Source: Limimaricola sp. G21655-S1
GTDB lineage: Bacteria; Pseudomonadota; Alphaproteobacteria; Rhodobacterales; Rhodobacteraceae
Assembly: GCF_027213785.1 (NCBI RefSeq)
Contig: NZ_JAPWGO010000002.1
Span: 221,893 to 285,892 of the forward strand
Reading direction: 5' to 3'
DNA: 64,000 nucleotides
Of the stretch, positions 10,258-20,332 are shown in pieces. Within the stretch, counting starts at the first letter, position 1. Each line of letters begins with the position of its first letter. Below the pieces are notes generated by a model, which was not told the origin of the DNA, did not search any database, and saw nothing but the letters and a program-made list of their open reading frames with translations. Position numbers and translations under genes: made by a program.

Positions 10258-10932
10258 ATGATCCCCACCGGCTACCCCCCGAAGGACGAGATCGCGCGGC
10301 TGACCGCGCGGATGCTGCTGGAAATCGGCGCGGTGAAGTTCAACGCGACCGAGCCCTTCACCCATGCCTCCGGCAAGCAGGCGCCGACCTATGTCGATTG
10401 CCGGATGCTGATCTCGTTTCCGCGGATCCGCGCCACGGTGATGGATTTCCTGGCCGTGTCGATCATGCGCGAGGCGGGCTTCGAGGCCTTCGACAACGTC
10501 GCGGGCGGCGAAACCGCGGGCATCCCCTTCGGCGCGATGATCGCCGAGCGGCTGGCGCTGCCGATGACCTATGTGCGCAAGAAGCCGAAGGGCTATGGCC
10601 GCAATGCCCGGATCGAGGGCGTGATGACCGAGGGCCAGCGCGCGATCCTGGTCGAGGACCTGACCACCGATGGCGGCTCGAAGCTGAGCTTCGTCGAGGC
10701 GATCCGCGAGACCGGGGCGTCCTGCGACTGGACCGCCGTGATCTTCTATTACGGCATCTTCGAGGGCGTGACCGAGGCGCTGGCGGAAAAGGGCATCGGC
10801 CTCATCCACCTGTGCACCTGGTGGGACGTTCTGGCCGAGGCCCGCGCTTCTGAGGCCTTCGACGCCGGGACCCTCGACGAGGTCGAGCGCTACCTCCGCA
10901 ACCCGACGGGCTGGGCGGCGGCGCGTGGCTGA
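10258..10932 (+). CDS. pyrE: Orotate phosphoribosyltransferase
   Basis: A 224-residue enzyme that joins orotate and PRPP to make OMP, the step after dihydroorotate oxidation. The PRPP-binding motif is I130[12 protein letters not shown], and the conserved [14 protein letters not shown] loop carries the catalytic lysine and substrate contacts. A GAAGAG-like site just precedes the ATG. Length is typical of the alphaproteobacterial form. It lies downstream of pyrC; the next gene, dnaB, is separated by 211 bases that hold a DnaA box and possible promoter elements. Confidence 0.96.
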   Translation: MIPTGYPPKDEIARLTARMLLEIGAVKFNATEPFTHASGKQAPTYVDCRMLISFPRIRATVMDFLAVSIMREAGFEAFDNVAGGETAGIPFGAMIAERLALPMTYVRKKPKGYGRNARIEGVMTEGQRAILVEDLTTDGGSKLSFVEAIRETGASCDWTAVIFYYGIFEGVTEALAEKGIGLIHLCTWWDVLAEARASEAFDAGTLDEVERYLRNPTGWAAARG

Positions 10933-11044
10933 GAGGTGACGGTCGGCCAGCAATGGCCGATCCCGCCTGCCCCGGCGGAAACCAGATGTTGACCCGAAGC
11001 CGCGATCCGCGCCAAGATGTGGCAGGGCGCGGCTTCTCCACCGG

Positions 11045-11053
11045 TTATCCACA
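11045..11053 (+). promoter_or_regulatory. Consensus DnaA box upstream of dnaB
   Basis: TTATCCACA at 11045-11053 is an exact match to the high-affinity DnaA box, 91 bases before the dnaB start. No second consensus box is seen close by, so it looks like a regulatory site and not an origin. A possible promoter (TTGACC at 10989-10994 with CAAGAT 18 bases on) lies upstream of it. Confidence 0.6.
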
Positions 11054-11143
11054 GCCTTATACAAGTTGCGTCCCCGCCCCGTCGCATCCTATCAGCGACG
11101 ATACGCGCCGCGGGCACGGCGCGCGGGCCAAGGGGTAGCAGCG

Positions 11144-12637
<1,494 letters not shown>

Positions 12638-12641
12638 GCGC

Positions 12642-13028
12642 TCAGCCCCCGGCGAGATCCTTGAGAATCGGGCAGTCCGGCCTCTCGTCACCGGCGCAGG
12701 CCTCGATCAGTTCGCCCAGCGTCGCGCGCATCTCCTTCAGCCGCGCGATGCGGGCGTCGATCTCCTTGGCGTGGCGCTGGGCAAGGCCGCGCACCTCGGC
12801 GCTGGCCCGGCCCCGATCCTCGTAGAGCGACAGCAGCATGCGGCAGTCATCGATCGAGAAGCCCAGGGATCGGGCCCGGGCCAGAAAGGCGAGCTTGTGC
12901 ACCTCACTTTCGCCGAAACGACGATAGCCATTGCCATCGCGATGCGGCGCGACCAACCCGATATCCTCGTAGTAGCGGATCGTCTTGGCGGGCAGACCAG
13001 CCCGGCGCGCGGCCTCTCCTATGTTCAT
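12642..13028 (-). CDS. cueR: Cu(I)-responsive MerR-family regulator CueR
   Basis: A 128-residue MerR-type regulator. The N-terminal winged helix ([21 protein letters not shown]) is followed by a long dimerisation helix and a C-terminal metal loop with C111 and C119 separated by seven residues (CAGDERPDC), the arrangement of Cu(I)/Ag(I)/Au(I) sensors. It is expected to twist the long-spacer copA promoter at 15507-15536 into an active form when copper is bound. Its ATG overlaps the copA TGA (ATGA), so it is co-transcribed with the pump it controls, forming a feedback loop. Downstream it converges on dnaB. Confidence 0.92.
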   Translation of the reverse strand: MNIGEAARRAGLPAKTIRYYEDIGLVAPHRDGNGYRRFGESEVHKLAFLARARSLGFSIDDCRMLLSLYEDRGRASAEVRGLAQRHAKEIDARIARLKEMRATLGELIEACAGDERPDCPILKDLAGG

Positions 13029-15478
13029 GACGTCTCTCCCATGACGGGTTTCATGGCCCGCAGCCGCAGCGCGTTCGACAAGACCAGCACCGAAGAGGCC
13101 GACATCGCCGCCGCCGCCAGCACGGGCGACAGCAGCATGCCGTTCCACGGGTAGAGCACCCCTGCCGCCACCGGGATCAGCGCGACGTTGTAGCCGAAGG
13201 CCCAGCCGAGGTTCTGCCGGATGTTGCGCATGACCTTGCGGCTGATGGCCAGCGCATCGACCGCCGCGCCGATCCGGCCCGAGGACAGCACCACCTCGGC
13301 GCTCTCGATCGCGACCTCCGTGCCCGATCCCATGGCGATCCCGACATCGGCCGAGGCGAGCGCCGGGGCGTCGTTGATGCCGTCGCCCACGAAGGCCACC
13401 GGACCGCGGGCGCGCAGGCCCTCGATTGCGGCGAGCTTGCCCTCGGGCAGCACCTCGGCCTCGACATGATCGATGCCGAGATCGGCGGCGATGGCCATTG
13501 CGGTGGCGCGGGTGTCGCCGGTGATCATCGCCACCTCCAGCCCCATGTCGCGCAACGCCGCGACGGCGGCGCGCGCCTCGACGCGAACCGGATCGGCCAC
13601 GGCCAGCGCCGCCACCGCCACGCCGTCGATCGCGACCAGCACGGGCGTGCGCCCCCTCTCGGCCTGCGCCCGGGCCAGCGGTTCGAGCCGCGCGGCGTCG
13701 ATCCCCGCCTCCGAGAGCAGCCGCGCATTGCCGACCAGCAGCGCCCGCCCGCCGACATGCCCCCTGAGGCCGCGCCCGGGCATCGCCTCGACCGCCTCGG
13801 CGGTCTCCATCGGCAGCCCGCGTGCCTGCGCTGCCGCCACGATCGCCGCGCCGAGCGGGTGCTCGGACTGCCGCTCCAGCGCCCCGACGAGGGCAAGGAT
13901 CTCCGCCTCGTCATGTCCCGGCAGCAGATCGAGATCGGTCAGCGCCGGGCGGCCTTCGGTCAGGGTGCCGGTCTTGTCAAAAGCCACCATGCGCACCCCG
14001 TCGAGCGCCTGCAGCGCATCGCCGCGCCGGAACAGCACGCCGAGCGTGGCCGCGCGCCCCGTGCCGACCATGATCGAGGTCGGCACAGCGAGGCCCATGG
14101 CGCAGGGACAGGCGATGATCAGCACCGACACCCCGGCGACCAGCGCATGGGTCAGTGACGGCTCGGGCCCGAAGCCCAGCCAGAGCAGGACGGTGAGCGC
14201 CGCCAGCCCCAGCACCGCCGGCACGAAGCGCAGCGTGATGCGGTCGACCAGCCCCTGGATCGGCAGCTTCGCCCCCTGCGCCGCCTCGACCATGCGGATG
14301 ATCCCCGCGAGGCGGGTTTCGGCGCCGACACGGGTGGCGCGCACCCGCAGAACGCCGGTGCCGTTGACCGTGCCGCCGGTGACCGCGTCGCCCGCGCGCT
14401 TGGCCACAGGGAGCGGCTCGCCGGTCAGCATCGCCTCGTCGACCCGGCTCTCGCCCGAGATCACCTCGCCATCGGTGGCGATCCGGTCGCCGGGGCGCAC
14501 CAGCATCACGTCGCCGGGCTGCAGATCGCCCGCGTCGATCTCGATCGTCTCGCCATTGCGCTCGACCCGCGCCACCGGGCTTTGCAGGTCCACAAGCGCG
14601 CGGATCGCGGCGCCGCTGCGGCCCTTGGCCCGCGCCTCGAGCGCCCGGCCCAGCAGGATCAGGGTGACGATCACTCCGGCGGCCTCGAAATAGACCGCGC
14701 GCGCCGCTTCCGGCAGCAGGGCTGGCGCGAAGGTGGCGACGCTCGAATAGCCCCATGCCGCCAGCGTGCCGAGCGCGACGAGGCTGTTCATGTCGGGGGT
14801 ACGGCGCCACAATGCCGGCAATCCGCGCGTCAGGAACACCCGGCCCGGCCCCGCCAGCACCAGACTCGTCAGGACGAACTGGATCAGCCAGCTGCCTCGC
14901 ATGCCGATCGAAGCCTCGATCGCCATGTGGAAACCCGGGACCATGTGCGCGCCCATCGCGAGCACCACCACAGGCAGGGCCAGCGCCGCCGCGATCCAGC
15001 TGCGGCGGCTCAGTTCCGCCGCCTCCTCTGCCTTGCGATCGCGAGGTGCCTCCATGGCAGCCCGATCCTCGGCGTCCCGTGCCGCGTAACCGGTGGCCCT
15101 CACCACCCCGATCAGTTCCGGCATTCCGGCCGATCCGGCGAAGCGCTCGATCTCAGCCGTTTCCGCCGCGAGATTGACCCGTGCCGCGATCACCCCCGGC
15201 ACAGCGGCGAGCGCGCGTTCCACCCGGCCCGAGCAGGAGGCGCAGGACATGCCCTCGACGCGCAGCCGCACCGTCTCGCGGCGCACCGGGTAGCCCGCGC
15301 GGTCAAGCGCCGCCACCAGTTCCTCCGCCTGCCCGCCCAGCACCTCGGCCCGCTCCGAGGCGAGGTTCACGCGGGCCTCGGTCACACCCGGCACGGCGCG
15401 CAGGCTGCGCTCCACCCGGCCGACGCAGGAGGCGCAGGACATGTTGTCGATCTGGAATGCGAGCGGTTGGACGGTCAT
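13025..15478 (-). CDS. copA: Copper-exporting P-type ATPase
   Basis: An 817-residue P1B-type ATPase of the inner membrane that exports Cu(I). Two N-terminal heavy-metal domains carry MSCASC motifs (C15/C18 and C79/C82). The membrane metal site is C457-P-C459, the phosphorylated aspartate is D501 in DKTGT, and the TGEP, SEHPLG and GDGINDAP motifs are intact. About eight membrane helices can be drawn. The C-terminus has the expected YN and MSASS motifs of the Cu(I) subclass. A CueR-type promoter lies 28 bases before the start, and cueR follows with a 4-base overlap. Nothing appears truncated. Confidence 0.96.
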   Translation of the reverse strand: MTVQPLAFQIDNMSCASCVGRVERSLRAVPGVTEARVNLASERAEVLGGQAEELVAALDRAGYPVRRETVRLRVEGMSCASCSGRVERALAAVPGVIAARVNLAAETAEIERFAGSAGMPELIGVVRATGYAARDAEDRAAMEAPRDRKAEEAAELSRRSWIAAALALPVVVLAMGAHMVPGFHMAIEASIGMRGSWLIQFVLTSLVLAGPGRVFLTRGLPALWRRTPDMNSLVALGTLAAWGYSSVATFAPALLPEAARAVYFEAAGVIVTLILLGRALEARAKGRSGAAIRALVDLQSPVARVERNGETIEIDAGDLQPGDVMLVRPGDRIATDGEVISGESRVDEAMLTGEPLPVAKRAGDAVTGGTVNGTGVLRVRATRVGAETRLAGIIRMVEAAQGAKLPIQGLVDRITLRFVPAVLGLAALTVLLWLGFGPEPSLTHALVAGVSVLIIACPCAMGLAVPTSIMVGTGRAATLGVLFRRGDALQALDGVRMVAFDKTGTLTEGRPALTDLDLLPGHDEAEILALVGALERQSEHPLGAAIVAAAQARGLPMETAEAVEAMPGRGLRGHVGGRALLVGNARLLSEAGIDAARLEPLARAQAERGRTPVLVAIDGVAVAALAVADPVRVEARAAVAALRDMGLEVAMITGDTRATAMAIAADLGIDHVEAEVLPEGKLAAIEGLRARGPVAFVGDGINDAPALASADVGIAMGSGTEVAIESAEVVLSSGRIGAAVDALAISRKVMRNIRQNLGWAFGYNVALIPVAAGVLYPWNGMLLSPVLAAAAMSASSVLVLSNALRLRAMKPVMGETS

Positions 15479-15506
15479 CCGGCGATCCTTCGGTGGGCCG
15501 GTGCGA

Positions 15507-15536
15507 CACTTAGGGTTCCAGTCATGGGAAGGTCAA
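15507..15536 (-). promoter_or_regulatory. CueR-type promoter of copA-cueR
   Basis: Read on the minus strand, TTGACC (15531-15536) is followed after an unusually long 18-base spacer by TAAGTG (15507-15512). The spacer contains the dyad ACCTTCC-n7-GGAACCC (15513-15533). This closely resembles the E. coli copA promoter, where CueR binds ACCTTCC...GGAAGGT between overspaced elements. Confidence 0.82.
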
Positions 15537-15635
15537 GACGTGGCCCCGCCTGGCATCGGATAACAGCGGGGCGGACTTGACCCGAGCGCCTCGCGCCCCC
15601 TCATATCGAATGCACATCTTTCGCAGGAGGCACCG

Positions 15636-15836
15636 ATGGCGACCTACTCGATCCCCGACATGAGCTGCGGCCATTGCCGCGCCGCCGTGGAAACCGCGAT
15701 GCGCGAGCTCGACCCTTCGGCCAGCGTTGCCGTGGATCTGGAGAGCCGCACCGCCGAGATCGCCAGCGCCGCACCGGACGAGGCGGTGCGCGCCAAGCTC
15801 GCCAAGGCGGGCTATCCGGCGAAAGCCGTCGGCTGA
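15636..15836 (+). CDS. copZ: CopZ-like heavy-metal-binding chaperone
   Basis: A 66-residue single HMA-domain protein with the copper-binding motif MSCGHC (C11, C14) near the N-terminus and the usual beta-alpha-beta-beta-alpha-beta pattern ending AGYPAKAVG. It would shuttle Cu(I) in the cytoplasm and hand it to CopA, which is transcribed divergently from the same intergenic region. GCAGGAGG lies six bases before the ATG. A possible promoter (TTGACC 15577-15582, 18-base spacer, TCATAT 15601-15606) precedes it, but the CueR dyad itself is only on the copA side. The L,D-transpeptidase gene follows after 73 bases. Confidence 0.88.
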   Translation: MATYSIPDMSCGHCRAAVETAMRELDPSASVAVDLESRTAEIASAAPDEAVRAKLAKAGYPAKAVG

Positions 15837-15909
15837 GACATCCGGGCCGGCCGCCGCCGCACGAACATGGCGGCGCGGGCCGGGCCGAAGGACTGATGAG
15901 GACGATCAG

Positions 15910-16452
15910 ATGAGCATCACACGCCGCAGCCTTCTCCTTGCCGGGCTCATGGCGCCGATCGCACGGACTGCGCGCGCCCATGACCGCGCCGCGCTCCTGC
16001 CGACCGAGGTGCGGGTCCATCCGGGGCTGATGCCCGGGGACATCTACGTGATCCCCGAGGACTTCCATCTCTACCACATCCGCCGGCCCGGGATCGCGAT
16101 GCGCTACGGCGTCGGCGTCGGCCGCGCCGGGCTCGAGTTCAAGGGCGCGGCGGTGATCCAGCGCAAGGCGGAATGGCCGTCATGGCGACCGACCGACGAC
16201 ATGATCGGGCGCGAGCCGGAGAAATACGCGCAATACGCCGATGGCGTGCCGGGCGGCCCGGAGAATCCGCTCGGGGCGCGGGCGCTCTATCTCTATCGCA
16301 ACGGGCGCGACACCTATTACCGCATCCACGGCACCACCGACCCCGAGACCATCGGCAGCTCGGTCTCGAACGGCTGCATCCGACTGCGCAACGAGGACGT
16401 GATCGCGCTTTACGACGCGGTGGAGATTGGCACCCACGTCACCGTGGTCTAG
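15910..16452 (+). CDS. L,D-transpeptidase (YkuD domain), exported
   Basis: A 180-residue periplasmic enzyme of the YkuD family, which makes 3-3 peptidoglycan cross-links or attaches proteins to peptidoglycan. The N-terminus SITRRSLLLAGLMAPIARTARA carries a twin-arginine-like signal peptide. The catalytic motif is complete: H140 (IHGTTDPETIG) and C156 in SNGCIRLRN. The start at 15910 is preferred to a longer in-frame alternative (15727) because it places the signal peptide at the N-terminus. It follows the CopZ gene and shares the last four bases, CTAG, with the convergent siroheme synthase. A link with copper stress is possible but is inferred only from position. Confidence 0.9.
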   Translation: MSITRRSLLLAGLMAPIARTARAHDRAALLPTEVRVHPGLMPGDIYVIPEDFHLYHIRRPGIAMRYGVGVGRAGLEFKGAAVIQRKAEWPSWRPTDDMIGREPEKYAQYADGVPGGPENPLGARALYLYRNGRDTYYRIHGTTDPETIGSSVSNGCIRLRNEDVIALYDAVEIGTHVTVV

Positions 16453-17396
16453 CCCACCCCCGGCACGTGTTCGACGGCGATGCGGGCGGCCTGCAGCGGC
16501 TCGGGCAGCGTGGCGGCGGCGCCGGGCACCAGCACCACGACCCGCGCGCCCTCCTGCGCCGCCGCCAGCCCCGCGCCCACCGGATCGTCGGAGACGCGGC
16601 GCTCGGCGTCGCGCCGGGCCAGTTCGAGCAGCGCCGGCGGCAGGTCGGGGCCATGCACCACGAGATCCGCCTCCTGCATCCGGCGCACGCCGCGCAGGCT
16701 CAGCAGATCCGCCTCGCCAGGCCCGGCGCCGACATAGGCCACCGAGCCCTCGACCGGGCCGGGGCCCTCGTCGAGCCGCGCCTTGAGCAGTTGCGCGGCG
16801 CGGCGTTCGGAGCCCGCCGCATGGGCCGCGCGTACCGGACCGGAGAAGACCCAGACCCAGAAATCGCGCCGCGCCCGGGCCGAGAAACGCTGCCCGACCG
16901 CGCCGCGCATGCGACCCGCCAGCGCCGCCAACGCGCCGAGCCGCGGCTCGAGCATGGTTTCAACGGCGGTCTTGATCTGCCGCCCCAGCACCGGCGCCGT
17001 GCCCTCGGTGCCGATCGCGACGACGACCGGGTCGCGATCGACGATCGAGGGGGTAAGCGCGTCGCACAAGGCCGGGCGGTCGACCACGTTGACCACCGGC
17101 GCGCCCAGCGCCTTGGCGAGCGCGTGCAGCGCCCCGTCCGCCCCGGCCGAGCCGGTGGCCACGAAGACCAGCGCCGCGCGCTCGAACAGACCGGCCCGGA
17201 TCTCCTTGGCATCCTCGAGCCGCACCCGCCCCTCTTGGGCCAGCGCGCGCAGCTCCTCGTCGAATTCGAACCCCGCCACCACGATCTCGGCATCGGTGCG
17301 GATCACCAGCCGCGCCTTCTGCGCCGCCTGCTCGCCGCCCCCAAGGATCACGATGCGCCGCCCCGTGGTGGCGAGGAACATCGGGAAGGCCTTCAT
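16449..17396 (-). CDS. Siroheme synthase, N-terminal type with shortened methyltransferase domain
   Basis: A 315-residue protein. The N-terminal half is the CysG/Met8 precorrin-2 dehydrogenase and ferrochelatase domain: Rossmann loop ILGGGEQAAQKARL near residue 16, then FVATGS and VNVVDRP motifs, and a linker helix with SARARRDFW. The C-terminal ~100 residues begin like a uroporphyrinogen-III methyltransferase (YVGAGPGEADLLSLRG) but stop after about a third of that domain; full CysG is about 460 residues. It can therefore be expected to oxidise precorrin-2 and insert iron but not to methylate, so a separate CobA-type enzyme is needed, not seen in this window. It overlaps the upstream TrpD-like gene by four bases. 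Siroheme is the cofactor of CysI at 432-2114. Confidence 0.85.
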   Translation of the reverse strand: MKAFPMFLATTGRRIVILGGGEQAAQKARLVIRTDAEIVVAGFEFDEELRALAQEGRVRLEDAKEIRAGLFERAALVFVATGSAGADGALHALAKALGAPVVNVVDRPALCDALTPSIVDRDPVVVAIGTEGTAPVLGRQIKTAVETMLEPRLGALAALAGRMRGAVGQRFSARARRDFWVWVFSGPVRAAHAAGSERRAAQLLKARLDEGPGPVEGSVAYVGAGPGEADLLSLRGVRRMQEADLVVHGPDLPPALLELARRDAERRVSDDPVGAGLAAAQEGARVVVLVPGAAATLPEPLQAARIAVEHVPGVG

Positions 17397-18409
17397 GCCG
17401 CGTCCTTTCCGGGCAGCGCGGCGCGGTCGCGGGCCTGCCAGAGCGCCTCGGCCAGCGCCTCGGCCCGCGCCAGCCCCGGCGCGGCGCCCAGCGCCAGAAG
17501 CGCCAGCGCGGCGGTCCCGGTGACCAGCGCCGTGGCGAAGGCATCGTCGCTCTCGCCGATCCAGAGCCGGCGCAGATCCTCAGGCCGCCCGCCCGGATCG
17601 GCGAGCCGCCTCGTCTCGTCGCGCAGCGCCTGCGCGGTCAGATCGACCTCCGCCCCGCCCAGCAGGCCGAACAGCTCGATCTCCTTCGAGGGGTTGCGCT
17701 CGAACTCGCCGCCGGCGCCCTTGAGGATGAGCAGGTTTTCCTGCCCCATCAGCGCGCCCGCATCGGCCTGCAGCCCGCGATAGGGCGGGTGGAACACGCC
17801 CTGGACCTGTGCCCGTGCGCCAAACGGGTTTGCGACCCGAAGCACGGTGTTGATGCAGGATCTCAGGCCGAAGACCTCGCGCAGGCGGATCAGCCGGTAG
17901 CCGTCGGGCGACCAGGCCTCCAGCGGCACATAGGCGATCGAGGCGCTGTCGAGCGCGCGGCCCAGCGCGTCACCGGTCTCGGCCACGGGAATGCCAAGGC
18001 CCGGCAGCGCATCGCGAATCTCGTGGCGATGCGCGTTCCAGCCATGCAGCGCGACGCGGTGCCCCGCCCCCGCCACCAGCTTGGCGGCGAGCAGGAACCA
18101 AGGCAGGCCGCGGGTCCGCCCGGCGGCATAGGAGGGCCAGTCGAGATCGGGGGCGGCCCGGCGCCAGTCCTCGCCGCTCGCCAGCGCGTCGGCGAAGCCC
18201 GCGATCTCGGCCGCGTCCTCGCCGCGATAGCGCATCACCATCAGCAGCGCCCCCGCCGCCTCTGGCGCGGCGGTCCCGTCGAGGATCAGCCGCAGCGCCT
18301 GCGCCGCCTCCTCGCGGGTCAGGTGACGACCCCGCCCCGGCCCGCGCGCCACGGCCCCCACGAACGGCGCGAGCGCGTTGGCGTCGCGCGATACGGATGG
18401 CTGCGTCAT
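17393..18409 (-). CDS. Glycosyltransferase family 3 protein (TrpD2/YbiB-like)
   Basis: A 338-residue homologue of anthranilate phosphoribosyltransferase. The N-terminal helical domain (EEAAQALRLILDGTAAPEAAGALLMVMRYRGE) is typical of the family, but the PRPP-binding glycine loop of true TrpD is not preserved, so it is more like YbiB/TrpD2, which binds nucleic acid. Residues HPPYRGLQADAGALMGQENLLILKGAGGE match the substrate-side region. The start at 18409 has AAGGG eight bases upstream; a second ATG two codons earlier is too close to that site. It overlaps the siroheme synthase start by four bases (ATGA). Exact function is unknown; the context suggests an accessory role around siroheme, by inference. 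Confidence 0.8.
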   Translation of the reverse strand: MTQPSVSRDANALAPFVGAVARGPGRGRHLTREEAAQALRLILDGTAAPEAAGALLMVMRYRGEDAAEIAGFADALASGEDWRRAAPDLDWPSYAAGRTRGLPWFLLAAKLVAGAGHRVALHGWNAHRHEIRDALPGLGIPVAETGDALGRALDSASIAYVPLEAWSPDGYRLIRLREVFGLRSCINTVLRVANPFGARAQVQGVFHPPYRGLQADAGALMGQENLLILKGAGGEFERNPSKEIELFGLLGGAEVDLTAQALRDETRRLADPGGRPEDLRRLWIGESDDAFATALVTGTAALALLALGAAPGLARAEALAEALWQARDRAALPGKDAA

Positions 18410-18595
18410 GTCCATGGCCCTTTTCGTCGGAATCACGCCTCAGATTAGGGCGCCAGAGGCGCAGAGGAAGGGCATGGGGTCAATGCGACCCGCGCCGTCG
18501 GGCCGGTCGGGCTGCGACGCCGGGTCGCTTTTTCGGGCAGGGTGCCGCTGTTATGTGCAATGCGCGAAACGCCCCTGCATTCAGGAAGATCCCCC

Positions 18596-19186
18596 ATGAC
18601 CCTTCGCCCCCTCGCCCTTCTCGCCGCCATCGGCCTCGCCGGTGCGGCGCAGGCGCATGATTACGGCAGCGGCGACCTGACCGTGCTGCACCCCTTTGCC
18701 ATCGAGACGGCCGAGCGCGCCACTACCGGTGCCGGCTATTTCGCGATCCGCAACGATGGCGATGCCGCCGATGCGCTGATCGCGGTGGAGGCCGATTTTC
18801 CGAAGGTCGCGCTGCACGAGGCGGTGGAGACCGATGGCATGATGACGATGCAGCCGCTGGAGCGCATTGAGATCGCGCCGGGCGAAACGGTGACCCTCGC
18901 CCCCGGTCGGGGCGGCCACGTGATGTTCATGGGGCTCGAGAACCCGTTCGAGGTCGATGGGCGCTTTGCCGCGACGCTGGTCTTCGAGATGGCGGGGCCG
19001 GTCGAGGTCGAGTTCGTGGTCGAGCCGCGCCCCGAGGCGGGCACCCCTCGCGAGGGCATGGATCACGGCGACATGGATCATGAGGCCATGGGTCATGGCG
19101 CGATGAATAAGGGCGAGATGGACCATGGCGATATGGATCACGGCGCCATGACCGAGGGCGACGACGCTCCTGCCGCCGCGCGGTAA
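18596..19186 (+). CDS. Periplasmic copper chaperone PCu(A)C with Met/His-rich tail
   Basis: A 196-residue exported protein. Residues 1-20 are a signal peptide ending AQA. The core (about 21-145) is a PCu(A)C domain with its Cu(I) ligands H74, M85, H108 and M110 in the H-x10-M-x~22-H-x-M pattern; such proteins deliver copper to the CuA or CuB centre of cytochrome oxidase. After residue 153 comes a tail of repeated MDHGDMDH, AMGHGAM and EMDHGDM units, with about eight Met-Asp-His or Met-Gly-His groups, likely to bind further Cu(I)/Cu(II). AGGA lies nine bases before the start. It stands about 3 kb from copA and probably belongs to the same copper physiology. Confidence 0.9.
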   Translation: MTLRPLALLAAIGLAGAAQAHDYGSGDLTVLHPFAIETAERATTGAGYFAIRNDGDAADALIAVEADFPKVALHEAVETDGMMTMQPLERIEIAPGETVTLAPGRGGHVMFMGLENPFEVDGRFAATLVFEMAGPVEVEFVVEPRPEAGTPREGMDHGDMDHEAMGHGAMNKGEMDHGDMDHGAMTEGDDAPAAAR

Positions 19187-19207
19187 GTCCACAAGCTGGC
19201 CGCGTCC

Positions 19208-20332
19208 CTAGAGGCGCGCGGCCAGGCCGTCGAGCATGTCGAGGCAGGCGGCGAGCTGGCGCTCTTCGAGATACTCGTCCGGGCGATGCGCCTGCGCGAT
19301 GTCGCCGGGTCCGCACAGCACCGCATCCATGCCCAGCGCCTGCCAGATCCCGGCCTCGGTCCCGAAGGGCACGAGGCCCGGGGCACCGCCGACGATCCCC
19401 AAGAGCAGGTCGCGCGCGGCATTGGCGGCGCGCGGCTCGAGCCCCGCTACCTCGCCGAAGATCTCGGTCTCGATGCCGAGCCCCGGATGGGCAGCCCGCT
19501 CCGCCGCCTCATATGCCGCGAGTTGGCGTTTCACGTGCGACGCTTCGGCCGCATCGACCGGGCGCATCTCCCATTCGACCTCCGCCTGCCCCGCGATCAC
19601 GTTGCGCGCCGTGCCCGCCATGATCCGCCCGACGCTGATCGTGGCCCATGGCGGATCGAAGACGCCCCCGGGGCGCATCGCCTTCAGTTCCTGTGCCAGC
19701 GCCTCGAGCCGGAGCGCGAAGCGCGCCGCCGCCTGGGCCGCGTTGATGCCGCGGTCGGGGGCCGAGCCATGGCCGTCGCGTCCGGTGAAACGCGTGGTGT
19801 ACTCGTGGCAGCCCTTGTGCCCCTCGATCACCCGCATCCGCGTCGGCTCGCCGATGATCGCCAGCGCCGGGCGCGGTCCTTCGCGGACCAGGATTTCGGC
19901 CAGCGCCCGCGCGCCGAGGCAGCCCACCTCCTCGTCATGGGTGAAGACGAGATGCACCGGCGCACCGCAGCCGGCGAAGCGCGGCGCCATCGCCACGCAG
20001 GCGGCGTTGAACCCCTTCATGTCGCAGGTACCGCGCCCGTAAAGCCGCCCCTCCGCCCGCCGAAGCCGGAACGGGTCCGAGGACCACCCCTCCCCGGGCG
20101 GCACCACGTCGAGATGGCCCGAGAGCATCAGCCCGCCCTCCGCCTTTGGCCCGAAGGACGCCACGAGATTGAGCTTGTCGCCGCTCGCGTCGGGAAAGAG
20201 CGATACCCGCGCCCCCTGCCCGGCCAGCCGCTCCGCCAGCATTTCGGCCAAGGCGCGGTTGGACCGGTCCGAAACGGTCGGATGCGCCACCATCTCGGAC
20301 AGAAGCGCGATCGCCTGCTCGAAGACGCTCAC
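19208..20332 (-). CDS. argE: ArgE-type N-acyl-amino-acid deacetylase (M20 family)
   Basis: A 374-residue dinuclear-zinc hydrolase of the ArgE/DapE/M20 family. The metal and catalytic motifs are SGHLDVVPP, YGRGTCDMKGF, THDEEVGCLGA and the lid-domain EGHKGCHEYTT; a final CGPGDIAQAHRPDEYLE carries the last zinc-binding His. The annotated reaction is N2-acetylornithine to ornithine. The start is GTG at 20332, overlapping the upstream gene's stop as GTGA, so the pair is translationally coupled. Because its partner is DoeA-like, it may instead deacetylate N-acetyl-2,4-diaminobutyrate, a compound very similar to acetylornithine; this is an inference. The open frame upstream of 20332 is a shadow. Confidence 0.88.
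   Translation of the reverse strand: MSVFEQAIALLSEMVAHPTVSDRSNRALAEMLAERLAGQGARVSLFPDASGDKLNLVASFGPKAEGGLMLSGHLDVVPPGEGWSSDPFRLRRAEGRLYGRGTCDMKGFNAACVAMAPRFAGCGAPVHLVFTHDEEVGCLGARALAEILVREGPRPALAIIGEPTRMRVIEGHKGCHEYTTRFTGRDGHGSAPDRGINAAQAAARFALRLEALAQELKAMRPGGVFDPPWATISVGRIMAGTARNVIAGQAEVEWEMRPVDAAEASHVKRQLAAYEAAERAAHPGLGIETEIFGEVAGLEPRAANAARDLLLGIVGGAPGLVPFGTEAGIWQALGMDAVLCGPGDIAQAHRPDEYLEERQLAACLDMLDGLAARL

Noticed and set aside
11045..11053. Possible replication origin at the DnaA box
   Set aside because: Only one consensus box, no cluster of further boxes and no AT-rich unwinding region; hemE or parAB type neighbours are absent.
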